Shown: one piece after another, positions 12,501 to 27,500 of the stretch
Layout: each line of letters opens with the position of its first letter
Numbering within the stretch: position 1 is the stretch's first letter
Source of the DNA: Nectonema munidae
Taxonomy: Eukaryota > Nematomorpha > Nectonematoida > Nectonematidae
Length of the DNA stretch: 64,000 bases
NCBI GenBank assembly: GCA_030549495.1
Contig: JAUIRK010000627.1
Coordinates: forward strand, 124,001 to 188,000
Reading direction: 5' to 3'
Made by a program: the position numbers and the translations under genes
Notes under the pieces: generated by a model
Database searches by the model: none
The model's input: the letters and a program-made list of their open reading frames with translations, nothing else
Told to the model about the DNA's origin: nothing

Positions 12501-15500
12501 ACATGTAAGCAAGCTATACTTGATATCCTGTAAGATTATACTAATATAATGTAAGACTATACTTTGAAATATTGGAGAAATATATTAATAAACCAATTTC
12601 ATTTTTTGAATCAGGCCTACAGCTGTTAAGACCAGCGACATGTGTGCAAAGTTGTCTACTCTACGATTTTGGTGAAATCAATCGAACTTATAATCAGCAT
12701 AGTTAGACACAAGCCTGGAAGAGCGTGCCAAAAATTCAAAATGAGACGGCATGAACAAACTGTACATTTTCCACACAAAAAGAATAAGCTTCAAAGTGAC
12801 TTAAATTGATGACAACAAAATGTGTTGTGATAAAAGCGATTTTAGTGAAGAGTCTACTTAGATCAAATTGTTTTGTTGGTACAGGTTGATTCAATTACTC
12901 TACCACTATTTCAATAATCTTTGTGCAATACATAAATTTTTAGAAATATAAAAAACTCAATTGAAGTCAAAATTGCAAAAGAGCTTCAATGAATTTCTCA
13001 TCAACAAAGTGCAGAGTGAGTAGGATGAAAAAGTCACAGGATTGTTATAGAGATCACGTTACGTGGCAGTATCAAAACAAAATAATGAAGAAATGGATGA
13101 TTTAGTCCATTCAAGAAACTAAATTATGTCAAGCATAATATAAGAAGATAAAAACCCTCGATGTCAGTTAGTGCAATTCTTGCTTTAGTTAATTCGCCTT
13201 TCAATGAATTGGTATAAGCGGACACTTGAATTTGATACGCTGAATAAGGTTCTATTTTGAAATAAAAGCAATGAAAATTAGAAGAAAGAGAATAAATGAA
13301 AAAAAGTTTACCCAAGTTATTCAGTCTAAATTCAATGTTGTGATCATTTTTGTGAAAGTCTTTGGAAACTGGAACAGTGTGTGTTATGGTGTGTTGATGT
13401 TTGTCGGTGCAGTATACGATATAGCCAAGAAGCTTGGCGTTGGAAATGAGTGGTTTTTGCCAAGTTATCAAAATCCTCGTTGATTTACGCTCTAAAATAC
13501 GAAACTTGGTAGGCGGACCGGGAATGCCTTCTAGAGTTTTGGCGCTTATTCTCGCTGCAGGACCTGAGCCAAACGTATTTAGAGCTTTGATATAAAGGTG
13601 ATATTCTTTAAATGCTTCTAGATTCCATATCCACCGAGATGTTTCAGAGCTATCGAGTATTAATTCATCCACAGTCTCATTCGTATCTATTAAATAATGT
13701 CAAAGTATATTTCTTTGCTTAAAATGAATACTACCAAAATTTTAGAAATATGTTTTTTTCATATAAAACTGTGAAAATTTTTTAGATATATATTGATAAA
13801 GGTTTTGTTTTGAAGACCACATGTGTAATTAAGTAGATAATGGAGTTTAAAAATATATTGCTAAATATTCAAACAAAAAATAGATTCCTTAAAATTTTGA
13901 AAATTGACATTTAAAATTGTACAATGTTATTTTTAAAAAAAAATCATTTTTAAAAATTAATGATATGACTTGTTTCACAGAGAAAAGGACATTTTCAAAT
14001 ATTCATTGAAATGTACTACAGTGAAATTTTTGCCTATTAATATAATGATTAATCGGACATTTTCGCCTTTCCAATATTGTGGTTCGATTCTCATCTAATT
14101 TAATAGGTTAAAACTAAAAAAGTATTCAAATTTTTAAACCCAATCAGATCAAGGAGTTTGTGTACCCCTTACTCGAGTGAAAAAGACCATAATTTATAAA
14201 TAAATAATATAGATGAGTGAAGTAATGGTAAAATTGATCAAAATTTTTTTTAATAAATTTGTTCTAGAGATGTATCGGATGTGGAATTGGTGTATCGGTG
14301 GATGCGGATGCTAATATCAAATTTGACATTCTAGAGGATTTGGATATCATAATTAGCATTCTAAGCAAAAATTTAGAGAGATGTCAATGTATATATGTTA
14401 TATTATAAAGAAATACTTGTCATCAAGTAAAAATTGAAAAATTTCAAAAAAAAACTTTGCCATATATGGAAAAAATAAAATGTTTGAAAATTGTGGATGT
14501 GGATGTTATTGCGGATGTTGAAATTTAAATGAACCACGGATGAGGATGTTAAGAGCATATAAAAAATTTTTGCAGATAATGAGCATCTGCGGATATCCGA
14601 TACATCTCTGATTTGTACATGATCCTTTATATCTACAACTACTAACGTCTTGATAAAAAACTATAGTGAAACCATTTTAAACCGGATTCTTGGAAAACCG
14701 AAATCTTCTATATATGCATATAATTGGTAAATATGCTTGTCAAATAGGATAGTAATCAAATTAATAAGTAAATTAAATAGGATGAAAATTGGAAAATCAA
14801 TTTTCTTTATAAACCTAAAATTGCAAAACTAACAAAAAGTCGTGATAAAATTTTTGTACAGCAGCAATCACTTACACCCACTTTGATACATTCATATATA
14901 CAGAGAAATCAAAACACACAATACGGTTAGGTCCCTTGTCTTATTCATTTATTCAGCAACAGTAAAAATATTATGTGGATTATTATCAGAAATCAATGAG
15001 AAAATTAGAAATGAGTGTGAGAGTGGCTATTTTGGATGAATTTACAAAAGGATACATTAAAAAGGCGGTAATAATTAAGCGCGTTAGTAAGGTTGGCTAG
15101 ATACTGGATTTCGAGAACCTTAAATACGTTCAGCAATGGGCAAACTTTTCATCAGCTCGTTTTTGAATTATGATGGAAATCGTTTTACACAGCACCAATG
15201 CTCAATTTTATGAAATGTTTCTTTGACGTTTCAGATTTTTTAATCACAATGCCTGCAATCTTCCGTAAGCGAGTGAGATGAGAATTGGATTAGCAAAAAA
15301 AGTCCAATTAATTGGACAAAATAAATAACTTTTGAATTCGCTTTAAAATGAGAAAAAATAAAGAAAAAATGACATTTTAACCATGTAATGAGTTTTTATT
15401 ATTACAATTCATTTTAACAATTCAATCAAATCAATTCAATCAAATAAAATTATAAATATTTTATGATTTAAATCTACTTTTAATTTAAATTCAAATAAGC

Positions 15501-18500
15501 TTAGGCATATACAAAATTATGACACAACTATATTTAGATTAATATCCTTCTAATAATTTTAATATTGTAATTAGAATATTTATATTAATTCTTTTAATGC
15601 GGGGCGTGAGTAAACTTGGTTGGATACTATGTTTCGACAACTCAAGGTGTTGGGTTCAATTCAGCATCAAGCCTGCTTTCCTCATAGTTCGATACAAGGT
15701 GTGCAATTGTGCCTTCTCGATGAAACAAATCTAAATCTAACTTTAAACTGACTGAAATCCTTTGTATACCGGAATCTTTCAAAAAAACGATTTTGTTATC
15801 CGCATCGACTTTTCGGTTTGAAATGTTCCACTGTATAAATCAGTGTTAAACATCAGGGCGAGAGGTGATCTTTCTGACTGGGAAGTAAATGACTAAAGGT
15901 TTTGTCACATAGACAAACGATTAAGATAGATCAAGATAAGTTCAACAATCTGTAAAGTTGTCACATATAATATTGTTCAATAATAATACCACCATTGTTT
16001 TCTGATGGAAGCAGAATGACAACATGCTTTCCTTTTCATATGCAAGTGTAAAATGTCGTAGGTATAGCGAATTGATAAAAACTATAAGTGTATCAGTATT
16101 AATTAGCATTTAAAACTATTCTTCATCAGCTCTTACTAGAAAAATTGTCTTTGTGACATTTTTATCGGAAAGAATGTTAAAATTTTACACCCAACTTGTG
16201 TTGGTTCGCTACAACAGATTTTTTAAAAGTTCAAAACCTATGTTGTCATATACTTTATATTAATATTACAAAACATTAGCCCTTTGAGGAGGATAATTTT
16301 GAAGAATAATCTTGTTTTCTTTTTCCAAGAGATCTTAAATATTTAAATCAGAGGAATTTCATTTTATACTTTCATACATTTTTTTATTTTCATACTGGTC
16401 CTCAACGGCTTAAAAAACCGATCTCTTGAAATAAGTAATTAACAATTTTGTTTTTATAATTTTTAAGGTAAGGATTACGTCAATGATTCCATGCACCAGA
16501 CACCATTGCTAAACGTGATACCTAATTTCGGAAAAGCCCTCCTAGATGTAATTTATTAGAATGTGAATATCATTATAAATATTCCAGAGTAAAGGTAATT
16601 ACAATAGTCAATCTACTTTCATACAAATATCTGAAAACTACATTTTATATCAATTAATTAATTACTTGGTTAGTTGGTTAATTAGTGGTTTATTTTAGCT
16701 GGTATTACAAAAGGGACAGTTGAGTTGACTGTAAACCATTAAACTAAAAATATAGAAGGTATTTCTGAAATTTTCAAAATTTAAGGCGACAAAGAAGCAT
16801 TATAAGGGTATCTACAGTTATACATTTTTTCATTTCTGTAACAACAGGCAATACTGTTATATCATTTAATTAAAATGTGCGGAATAAAGAAAGATAATTT
16901 ATTACGCAATTTGACAATCTTCAAAAAGTATCCAGTTAGTGGATCTCCATTGAAGGAGATAGTTGATGGTGGTTTCCAAGATAACTTCAGAGAATTGCTG
17001 GATATGTTGTGAACAGAAAGTGAAACGGGTGGCAAAGATGGAACTGAAAAGAAAGCAAAATGATCATTCCATTAACAATACATATTTCTATTTGAGAGAA
17101 AAGGAATACCGTCTTTATTTGTTCTTACGGAAGCTGAATCAGAGCTAGGCTCACTTACACCAAACGAGTTTTTAGCAAGTATTTTCAAGGTGTAGCGTGT
17201 ATTTGGGTTCAAATTTGTAATTTGGGCTGACGTAACATTTCCAACATCTAGCGAGTAAACTTCATTCTCCACACTTAAAGAAAATATTGAAAAATAAAAA
17301 ATACAGTAAAACATATTGAAGTCAAGAAGAACAGCCTAAACTTAATTCACTTAATTTAATACATTAAAGTTATAAAATTGACTGGATTCATTGCATAACC
17401 TTGATGAAGATAAATATCAGAGTTGGATTGAAAATCCCATACAATATATTAAAGTTCAGATTATCGTTATACATTACATGCATACATATCATTTAGAACA
17501 GGTTTCCTTTCTTCTCCTTTAATATTTTATAATGAAAAATTATTGGGTCATAAGCGCCTCTCTCTAAAAAGAAATATAGATCTTTTATATGTATTTGCCT
17601 TCCAGTTTATGTTAAATACCTATTTTTGTAAATAGAAATATATTAGAAATTCAATGCAATACGAATTAGTGTTTAAAAGTCCAAAACCACCCAGTTATAA
17701 TGATTATTATGTTTAAAAGCCTAATCGCCCCCCCCCCCCTAAATAATTTTGTGAATACGCAGTTAGTTGAATTGCATGCTATTTTGGATGAATTTACAAA
17801 ACGATACATTAAAAACGCTGTAATAATAAAGCGCGTTAGTAAGGTTTGCTAGATACTGGATTTCGATAAATCGAGGTCTTGGGTTCGATTCCGCATCAAG
17901 CTTACTTTCCTCATAGTTCGATACAAGCGATGCAAAACTTCATAAATTAAACACCAAAAAATTATTTTTTTAATATTTTTAAAAACGGACTCTGATTCTT
18001 AAATTTTATTAGATACCGACTCCAACTCCAATCCTTTTAAAATCCCCGACTCCACGGACTCACGACTCTGACTTCCCAACACTGGTTTAAAGGGTATAGT
18101 TAGGAAAATGTTTGTGGAGAAAAGCCACCATATAACACAAATTAATCTCATTAAAATGAACAAAATTAACGCTATTCGCACACTCAAATATAATAATAAT
18201 GCGAGTATTGTAAATATTCGTTAAAAGAGTCAGACACTATATTTAAAAGAAGAATAAAATGAAAATTAATTCAAAGTTGTGTTAAGAGACTAAGGGGAAC
18301 AACCTTGATCGCTAATCAAGGTCGATTAAGCCATTAACGATTAATTGAGTCGAACCATGAGGATCAAGAAGAAAATTTACCCCCAGGGGATTAAAAAACA
18401 CTTTTTTTTCTAAAATAAATTTTCCAATATTCAATATACGAGAGCATTGAAAATGAATGCTTATGTAGACTAATTAAACACCGAATTCACATCAACTTAC

Positions 18501-21500
18501 GGATCTGAAGTACAACTCTTATTTCAGAAAAGCAAAGTAAACTTGATTGAACTATACCTTGCTAAGCTCAAAAGTTTAGAGGAGCTGATCTCCCCCTCTA
18601 AATCCGCTACTGGGTGTTGAATCAGTCCTGGATTAGCTGATAAATGTAAGGAATTAACGCACCCCCCCCCCCCTCCACTACTAAGCATATTTGAGAGCAG
18701 TGTTATATTACTGTATCGTATATATGATGCGCAAATTGTTACAGCGCGACTCATCCACCTTTCAGTAATTGTTACCGCACCTGTCTATTAGATATACAAT
18801 CTGTCTTTGCCTATGTTCAAGGATATGCAAATGGAACTTAAAATATCATAAAATCTTTCTACACAATATAGTTGTTTACTGCATTTCTTTTCTTTATCGT
18901 CGAACCGCAGTATGAATAAGACAGTTCAAAGACTACAAAACATCCCCTAATTTAAGCCACTGAATTTACGCCTGGGTGAAGCTGAAATTGATCATGGACA
19001 CACGATCGTTACAGCAGCTTTAAATACATTGAAAAAAGTCATCATATTACTTAGGTATAAATTGCTTCTTAAGTGAGTGAATCAGGGGCGCACATCCTTA
19101 AAATTTTGGAGGGGGGCGAACGTTTTTTTATAATTTTCAAAATTTATTATTTTTGTCCAATGAACACACCGCCATTATTACCCGACATTATACGTGTACT
19201 GTAAGCTCTCAATCCCAACACAACTGAATAGATTTTATGAAGTCAAATTACTTGTTTGTAATTCTGATTGCATCAACCTTCAAGCTCAGTGGTTTTCAAA
19301 CTGGAGTCCTCAAGAAGAGAAGATTTCGTTATACTGTATTAACGTCTGCTGGGGAAGGGAACATAAGTGTCCCTTGTGTTTTGAAGTATTAGCATCCACT
19401 TTTTTAAAGCCCGTCAAATGAAGCTTGCGCTGGTAGTAGGTACTATTGGCTGAACACGCTATATAAGCACCCCTCTTGATAGAAAGTCATTCTTTTTACT
19501 CTTACGTTAAAGTCACCTCACGTATCACCACTACAACACCATCCTCCATCCCCTTGTTTGCCTATACTCTTGCAGCATGGCCGCCAAGGACGTTTATGTC
19601 GATGCTCCGAAGGAGCATAGCTCTCAGCCAATGTTTAGCGCAGTCTCCACTATGGAACGTGTGGATGAGCTGGCTACTAGAATGGGAAGGATTGAAAGTC
19701 TCCTTTGCGGTATTACTGTGACATCAGGTAATATTAAACCGGAGTCTGAGATTGTGTACGTACCTGCACAGGTTTTGGAGAAGCCTCATCCTGTGCCACT
19801 GGATAATAAGGAGGAGGCACTGGGGTATCAGCCCTCAGCCCGCTACCCTCCTCAAGAACTGGCGAAACGGCGTATCGAGGCTTTCCAGTTATCTATGCCT
19901 CCACAAACTAGAAACGCGAAAGACAATGTTATATTAGCACTGTTCCGGATCCTAGAAAGAAACCTGGGCACTCTCAACGACGCTGACTTGAAGGAAGTAA
20001 ATTCCCTAGCGACCACAGCATATTTAGCTACCCAATGTAGTTGGGAGCAGGCTGCACGCCAGATGAATGTCTCTGGGATCCCGAATCCTGATTATCCTCC
20101 AATCCTAAGAACGGAACCCTTTCGGAGTAGGACCCAAGCGTACCAGTAAACAGCGCCGCGCCGAGGCGGGAAGAGCACGAAGAAGTAAGAAATTTTTTGA
20201 AGTCCTCTCGGATATTTCAAATATCCGTGAGGCCAGGAAAGCGGATGAAATCGCTTTTCCTGACGAGCTCGTGGACCGGGCAATAGAGGAGTGCGAAATC
20301 CGCTCAGATGCCTACCTCACAGATCTTCAACCGTCTGTTCCTGAACCAGATACTGAGATCGTCGAGGTTCCAAACTCGCCATCTCTTTCTCCTGTTTATT
20401 CCTTGGCTACGCCTGTGTCCGAGCCTCTACAAAATCTTCAAGCCTTGGAAGAAGTACTTGCTTCAATTAGTGATTTCCCTTTTGATGTAGAAGAGGAAAA
20501 TCCCACACCTGCCGATACCACTGTAATGGTCTCAGGAGATCTCCTGACCTGTGTCCTGGAAGACACTTTTGGCAAAGATTTCATGGAAATCCTGGAATGT
20601 ATCCCAAATATTGACACACCAGACGATGCTACTTCAGATCCATTCATAAATGAATTATGACGATGATTTCCATGGACTGGATGATCCCAGTAACTTGATG
20701 AACATCCTAAAGCATGACACCCTGACTGAAGACATTGGGCTACCAATGATTTTAAACCTAACGTACCTTCAGCACAAGTCACTTTACCCAAAAGTGACAT
20801 GGAGAAACGTTTTCTCCCAGCTCCTCTCTGAAGAAAACCTGCCCCCGCAAAGGGACGAACTTGAAAGAAATGACGATACACCCGATGACGAGCCTTAAGA
20901 AGACGAAGATGTTGGAACTACGAATGCATCTCCAATTAATTCCTGCGCCTTTCAGAACATACGCACGCACTCATGAAATGCTAACGCACAAAGAGCTTCA
21001 ACAAAGAACATTTTGTTGCAAATGCACCGAATGGAAAGGGCCTACCCCCCCCCCCTCCTCGAACAACAAATTATCTCAGAAGTGGAGACGCCAGCATAAT
21101 TTCCCCAACATTCATTATTCCAAAAGGCAATGATTAAACAAGATATATACAAAATTTCGCGTTCTCCAAAGAACTACTAAAGAAAGAACCGCTCAAACTC
21201 AAAGGAGTGACCTCACTCAGATTCATTAACAAGAAATTTACAATGGGATGTAAAGTAGACATTGCCAATGCTTTTTATGACATACGAATCAACTCTGCAT
21301 ATGCAAAGCTGTTTGGTTTCAAGATCAATGACACCAAATTCGTTTTTAACCGTCTCCCCATGGGAGCAAATTTTGCCCCAGGGGTACTGCAATGTGTACT
21401 ACAAGCACTTATAAATGTTTTCTGCGAAAATGTGAAGTACACATTTATATTGATGACATCATCATACTTGGTTATGATTTCTCTTGAACGAAGAAATTCA

Positions 21501-24500
21501 CTGATGAATTTACAGCCTTCCTTATCAATGAATGTAATGTCACCATAAATTTAAAGAAAAGTATTCTCATTCCTACAAGCAAACTTAAATACCTAGGAGT
21601 CTCAATAGACCTAGAAGGCAAATACATCTCTTTTCTCCCTATCACGAAAACCAAATGTAAGAAAGCTATTTGTACACTCAAAAATACAAAAATAAACTCC
21701 AAAACTACACTCTCTGCCGCAGCATATTTAAACTGCTACTTAGGAACTATTACAAATAGATTTAAACTTATGTCATGGGCCTATACAAGACACCCTACTC
21801 ACCCAACAGCATGGACAAGATTCTGGAAAGTACTCAACTACCATCTTGAAAGCAGCATCCCCTTTGTAGAAAAGAAAGATCCTAGAAAAATGATCTTTGT
21901 TGATGCCACGGAAAATGCAATAGGCATAGCTGGAAAGAAGATTAATATAACTTTTAAATTTAAGAAAAGAAGAAGGATTCAAGTTATGGAAACCCTAGCA
22001 ATTGGGATTGGAATGAAGTACTCACATGACGATTGCGAAGTCAAATCTGACAGTACCACGGCCATACAATGCTGGGAGAAATCAGGCAGCGCAAATCTCT
22101 AGCTCCTAGCCCTGGCACAGAAAGTAAACTCCTGGCCCAAAGATCTAGCCAGAAAAATTTCCTACGTGGGTACTAAAGAAAACCTCGCAGACGCACCATC
22201 AAGAGAAAATAAAATACCAATGGCAACGCTATATAAGCACCCCTCTTGATAGAAAGTCATTCTTTTTACCCTTCATGTTAAAGTCACCTCCCTCCCTCCC
22301 ACCCTATATAACGTGTGTATATTTAATCTTGTGATTGATATAAATTAGATGTTAAAACTTTAATAAATAAAGCTTGAAAGACAAAAAAACACAAATTCAT
22401 GTTTGATAAATAACATCTGAATGTTTTTGCAAATATTAAGTATGGTTTGAAAAGTTTCAAAAAATATCTGTTGTCAAAAAGTCCCACAACATAGCAGAAC
22501 AGTTGATATTACCTTGCTGCAAAGATATATTGAATGTGCTAAGACTTCCTGTCAAACGATACCGTTAGAGGCCTAATAGGAGAGCTGTCTGATGATATGT
22601 GAGAGGTAGTTTTATTAATTCGGAATTCGATTTTCAACTTTTTTGCTCAGATTGATGAAACGATGGATGCTGCAAACCTAACTCAGCCTTGTGTTTACGT
22701 ACAATATGTATATGATAAGAAACTGGTAAAAAAAAATTATTTGCGAAACTTAGCAATAGAATATGGCTAAGCAAAAATCTCCAGATGTAATTGGCACCCA
22801 GTGCTCCGAGCCACAAAACCATACCCGATGAGTTGAAAAATGTTTTCAATGAAGTCATTAAAACAGTGTATTTCATTAAAGCAAATGCTTCAAATCTTAT
22901 TTGTTTTCAATTTGAAAAACACTTGCGGCACTCAAACGTGAGGTGGCTTTCCAAAGGAAAATTTTCCAACCGATACTATAGAAAGAAATCCAGTAATTTC
23001 TAGAAAGCAAACTGGACATGCATGTAGAATTTTCTGATGTCCATTTTCGAATATTTCTATCATTTTAGTGAACATATTTGAATATATGAATTCCTTAGAT
23101 CACAGTACTCCATTGTAACAAAAAAAATAACAGCTTTTGAAATGAAGTTGGGATAATTGCATTCTTTGAGAAGAAAAATTTTGCTCGATTTTCCAACACA
23201 TTTGTTGATAACTTTTAATTAATGAAATAAGATTTTCCTTAATAAAAATGTCCTGGAGGCCACAAAACACCGCGTAGCATCCTAAGAAACTTCACTTTAT
23301 TTTCTTAATCTCCAAAAATTTGAAAAATACTATCAATTTATCAAAAACCTGTTTAAAATTCGAGATTCGCTCCCCGAATGTGTCTTAGTTAGATAAAAAA
23401 TTAAACCAGTTTAATGATGGACCTCGAATATACTTAGGTTAGGGTTAGGTGTGCGCCACTGGTCAAGACATCTAATCATCCGCACATTTTAAGAGCAGAG
23501 AAAGGGCTGCCCTTTTCTTGATCTTAGCTTTCCTCAAGGCAGAAGCACGTTTCGAATTTTTGACCATACAATGTAGAGTTAGTTAATCAAATGTAGATAC
23601 CTTTTCTTAAATAGTTGCACTTCATATCCTTAAAAATGGTATGAGTTTGATATTCCTGGTATAATGCAAGTAATACTTCAGTGGGTCGCGTGAAAAATAA
23701 AATTGGTCATGACAAAAAAGAAAGGACATATAAATAGTCGATGCTGAATAAATGAATCTAGTGAACAGAGTTTGTCTTATTACACCTAAGTATTATGGGT
23801 CGCGATGCAAACCGTGCTTCTTGCTATGGGTCGCAGTAAAAAAAGTTTGAAAAAGGCTGCTCTAGACCAGGGGTTCTCAAAGTGCTCGCCCAAAACCCGA
23901 TATCTCCTCTCGAGAAGCCCAGCGGCCCGGCTGATCTCGTAAACAAATACATATTTTTTCATTTGAAAATAAATTTTTTTAAAACTTAACACTTAAAAAA
24001 ATAAAATAATTGATTTTAAAACGAAAAAAAGATTCTTTTTCAGAAGAATGTAAAAGGTTTAATCTCTCAGCATTTAGCTGTTTTAGCCGAATTATTTGAA
24101 CAGTACTTTTTTCAGCTAGGTGTAGCATTTCCTGGATTCAGAAATCATGACTCCAAATCAAACTCACTAGGCCTGCTATGAACACATAACAAAATCTTTG
24201 ATACAAGAAATGGACACTTGACTGCAAGCATAGATATGACAGCTTTGAAATGGAATCTTCATTGTGTTCCTTATACTCAAAGTAGAGAATCCAATTAGTA
24301 GGTGAAGCCAAATAGATAAAGGGTGAGGTCGAAGGTGGAGACACCACCACGTTGAGAGTTTCAATTATTCTATAGTCGAGACAACGGATTTTTAGTAAAC
24401 ACCCATTATAAACGGTTTAAAGTAGAGACAAATTGAGAAAAAACGGCGTATCAACTCACTATTATAATGAAAATTCAATACTTTACGTGCAGAAATACAA

Positions 24501-27500
24501 TGAACAGCCTTGGTGCATCCTTAAGCTCTGGCAAAAAGCGGCTTTCGGCTTTAACAGTGAAAACAAATCTTTATATCAAGAATTAACAAAAAGTACTCAA
24601 AAGATAATACCACTTTTACAAAAATCAAATAAAGTGAATCAGAGAGAATGTGATTGTGCGTGTGTGTGTCTGTGTGTACCTGAAATCCTTAAGAAGAAAC
24701 GATAAAGACAAGCATTTTGCTATTGTGTATGGCGACCTAACAATTAAAATGAAGGAAGATCAATAGAGTGATGAGAGCAAGCTTAGTTTGTATCTCTCTT
24801 CCACTAAGTGTGTTACTTATTTTTTGAGGTAGGAAAAACTCAAAGAAAACAGTAATATCAAAAAAGAAAGAGATGAGGAGGTATGCGGTACAAGGTTAAC
24901 AAAGTTGTCATCTCAGTAGTACTCGAGAAAGAAAAGGGTAGAAGGATAAATACACATAATACACGCACACATATATTTGACTTTTACGCTTTCACAAAAT
25001 ACAATGTTAAATAATAATTAAAAGTGTAGTTGAAAAGGTTATTGACAATTAATTACAGGCCAATAACACGGCAGTAAGCAAAAACTGACTCCTGTCAATC
25101 TCCCATGATTCATGCAGATTGACGTATGTCAAGATCAGAGGCGCACATCCTCAAAATTGGAGGGGCGAACTTTTTTTTTTATAATTTTCAAAATTTATAA
25201 TAAAAGAATAGATTTTAAATATTCATTCTAAGACTTAACCTTAAAACAAGATCTCATCAAATTGAGATGAACAATAAGGAAACATCCTCTAAATACATGA
25301 AAGAAAGAAGCATAAATAGAACATATTACTCCGCTCATTAAAAGGATGAAATTTAAATAAAATAGAAGTACAATATGGTTGTATAGACGCATGCTCATTT
25401 GCTAAGCACGCTTTCAATCATATCAATAATTGGATATAACAATAGAGTTGGCGTGCATAATTGCAAAAGTTTAAAAAAATGAAAACGATAATAGTAGTAA
25501 ATTTAAGGCCCGTGTGGTTGCTATTTAAAAAGTCTTCTTGAGCCAAACACAATAATCATGCGGTCGCTTCCAAATTTTGCAACCTACATTTCAAGGGTTT
25601 AACCGAAAAAAGCAACTCGTCTACTATCCCAATCTTGCCTCCACTATTAGATCCTTTCTACAGTGTGAAAATCTTCCTGTTATAATAAGTAGTCAGCATG
25701 GGTGGATCTAGAAGAAAATTTCAAAATGTAATAACATAATCCTAGGGTGCGGATTCCGTGTCCGAGATTTTAAAGTGTAGGAGTTGGAGTCGGTATCTAA
25801 CAATAATTAAGAATTGGAATTGGAGTCTAAGTCGTATTTTTTTAAGTATTTTAAATAATTATTTTTTGTAAACATATGGGAGACCTTCTTTAGTCAAAGA
25901 TATTTTTCTGCCAACTCTGCAACCCTGGTTGTTTCAAAATGATTTTTTAATATTCAAAATACAAAAAAATTAAGAATGAATAATGCCTATTAGTGCTATG
26001 GGCGGGACGAACAATCCGTGGATTACCCACAGTAAGTTTTTTGCTGGCCAGTTTCGGTGCGGGCTTAATTATTATTATAGCTGGGCTGACTTTCAAGCAA
26101 GTTAGATTGAGTCCATATTAGAATTTAAGAAAATGGCGTATTTTTATTTCCTATGTGTTATGTATATGGCAAATGAAGTGAAGTAGAAAAGATAGAGGTG
26201 GTTTGCATTTTGTGATTGATGCGTGTAAGCTGGAGAAGAGAGGGGAAATAGAGAAAAGATGAAAGAATGTGAATGTCATATTTTTGAGTTATCGAAGCGT
26301 GATTATTATGAGGGGGAGAATTAACCCATTTACGGCCAATGTTCCTATTTTGGAACATAAGTAATTTCATCTTCGTCTGCTTTTTTCAATGACTTTGAAT
26401 ATAAATCGTCTGCGTTTTTTAGATATCGTCTGCTTTGCTTGGCCTTAATGGGTTAATAAAGTTCATTTTTGTGTGCACTCAAAAAAAGGCACAGAAATAC
26501 ACTTTAAACTATTTTGACCTGCATTTGACAGCTTTTTCGTAGTTTTTTTTAGCTGAATAAAGGTAATTTTTTATTTATAAGTAAATTTTAATTCTAGGAC
26601 ATACCAGGACAAGGTAAAGAAGTCAATAAAATTTGTTTTTGTCTGCACTGCAAAATAAGTCCAAAATTTATTTAAAATAAATATGCGAACTAATAAAAGT
26701 TGTCGAAAAAACATACTTTCTTCTCTAATAAAAATTTTTTAATACTTTTATAACAAAAAAATTAAAAAATAATGAAATTTTTTATAATTTAATATTTTCT
26801 AAAAAAGAATTTTAAAAGCATACCGATTTAGATCAAATTTCAATTAAAAAAAACACTCTAAGACAACTTTATTTTACTCAAATATGGTCATTTATTGTTA
26901 AAGGCTATTTTAATTTAAAATTTGCATAAATAAAACAATCGATTTTTATTTTCTTAGTTCTATTTTTGCTTCTCCTTTTATTAAGTTAATAGAATAAAGA
27001 ATTTATAAATGAAACGTGAGAGTAAACGATCATGGGGCGACTTCAGAGAAGGAAAAAAGAAAAAACGAACAACAATACCTTTTCAAAAGATGGGTCGCTT
27101 TCTTCCACTCAACACAAAAAAGTTCTTGAGATCAAAAGGAGTGTTCAAGATACTAGTATTAATTTGAAAGAGATAGGTTGTGATATTAGAGACATTTTCT
27201 CTCAAAAAATCCAAGAGAGTTTTGAGCGTGTACGTACATGCTCTATTTACAATTTCGGCAATTTCACATTGCAGAGAATTTTTCAAATGAAAACGTTTAA
27301 AGTAAATTTAGTAGTATCAAATGAAATCTATTTATATGTAGAATTACGGTTTATAAGAAATTTTTTTATCGCTAAGATTTGATACAGAAAACTTGATTTA
27401 AAAATTGATATCTAAAAATCTTATGGTAAATTTGAGCTTGAACCAAAACAGTTTAGTGTAAAATATTAAAATCCACAGTGTTAAAAGTTGGTACATTACA

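Larger units (their letters stand above)
2842..13155 (-). other. long intron of the Ig-FN3 gene
   Basis: The 10.3-kb intron between FN3-3 and FN3-4. Identified content: a repeat shared with 23.7 kb, a hAT-like element at 8.1-8.6 kb, a 42-bp minisatellite, a 1.3-kb repeat ending in a hAT terminus, and a palindrome at 12.0 kb. The parts at 2.9-4.0, 4.3-8.0 and 8.6-10.3 kb are AT-rich with no coding region I can support. Confidence 0.6.
14663..15835. mobile_element. Tigger/pogo-like non-autonomous element
   Basis: The left end TATAGTGAAACCATTTTAAA and the inverse of the right end, TACAGTGGAACATTTCAAAC, agree over about 24 bases with few mismatches, and both begin with TA. This is the CAGTGGAACC-type terminus and TA target typical of Tigger/pogo elements. 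No transposase remains. SINE-related sequence at 15029-15124 and 15597-15735 lies inside, so the element predates those insertions. Confidence 0.6.
13687..16905 (-). other. intron of the Ig-FN3 gene with nested repeats
   Basis: It holds a hAT MITE (14265-14610) and a Tigger-like non-autonomous element (14663-15835) that contains two SINE copies. From 15.84 to 16.9 kb I see only AT-rich sequence with no feature. Confidence 0.6.

Noticed and set aside
17830-17900. Functional tRNA gene
   Set aside because: A and B boxes are present but no acceptor stem or cloverleaf can be formed; the shared body in four copies indicates a SINE.
23434-23449. Telomere-like TTAGGTTAGGGTTAGG
   Set aside because: Only three units of the arthropod TTAGG repeat, interstitial and too short to mean anything.
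27032-27382. 116-codon plus-strand open frame
   Set aside because: No recognisable motif, no splice or promoter context; the tail is low-complexity AT sequence. It could be a leftover of an unknown element, but I cannot support a gene.
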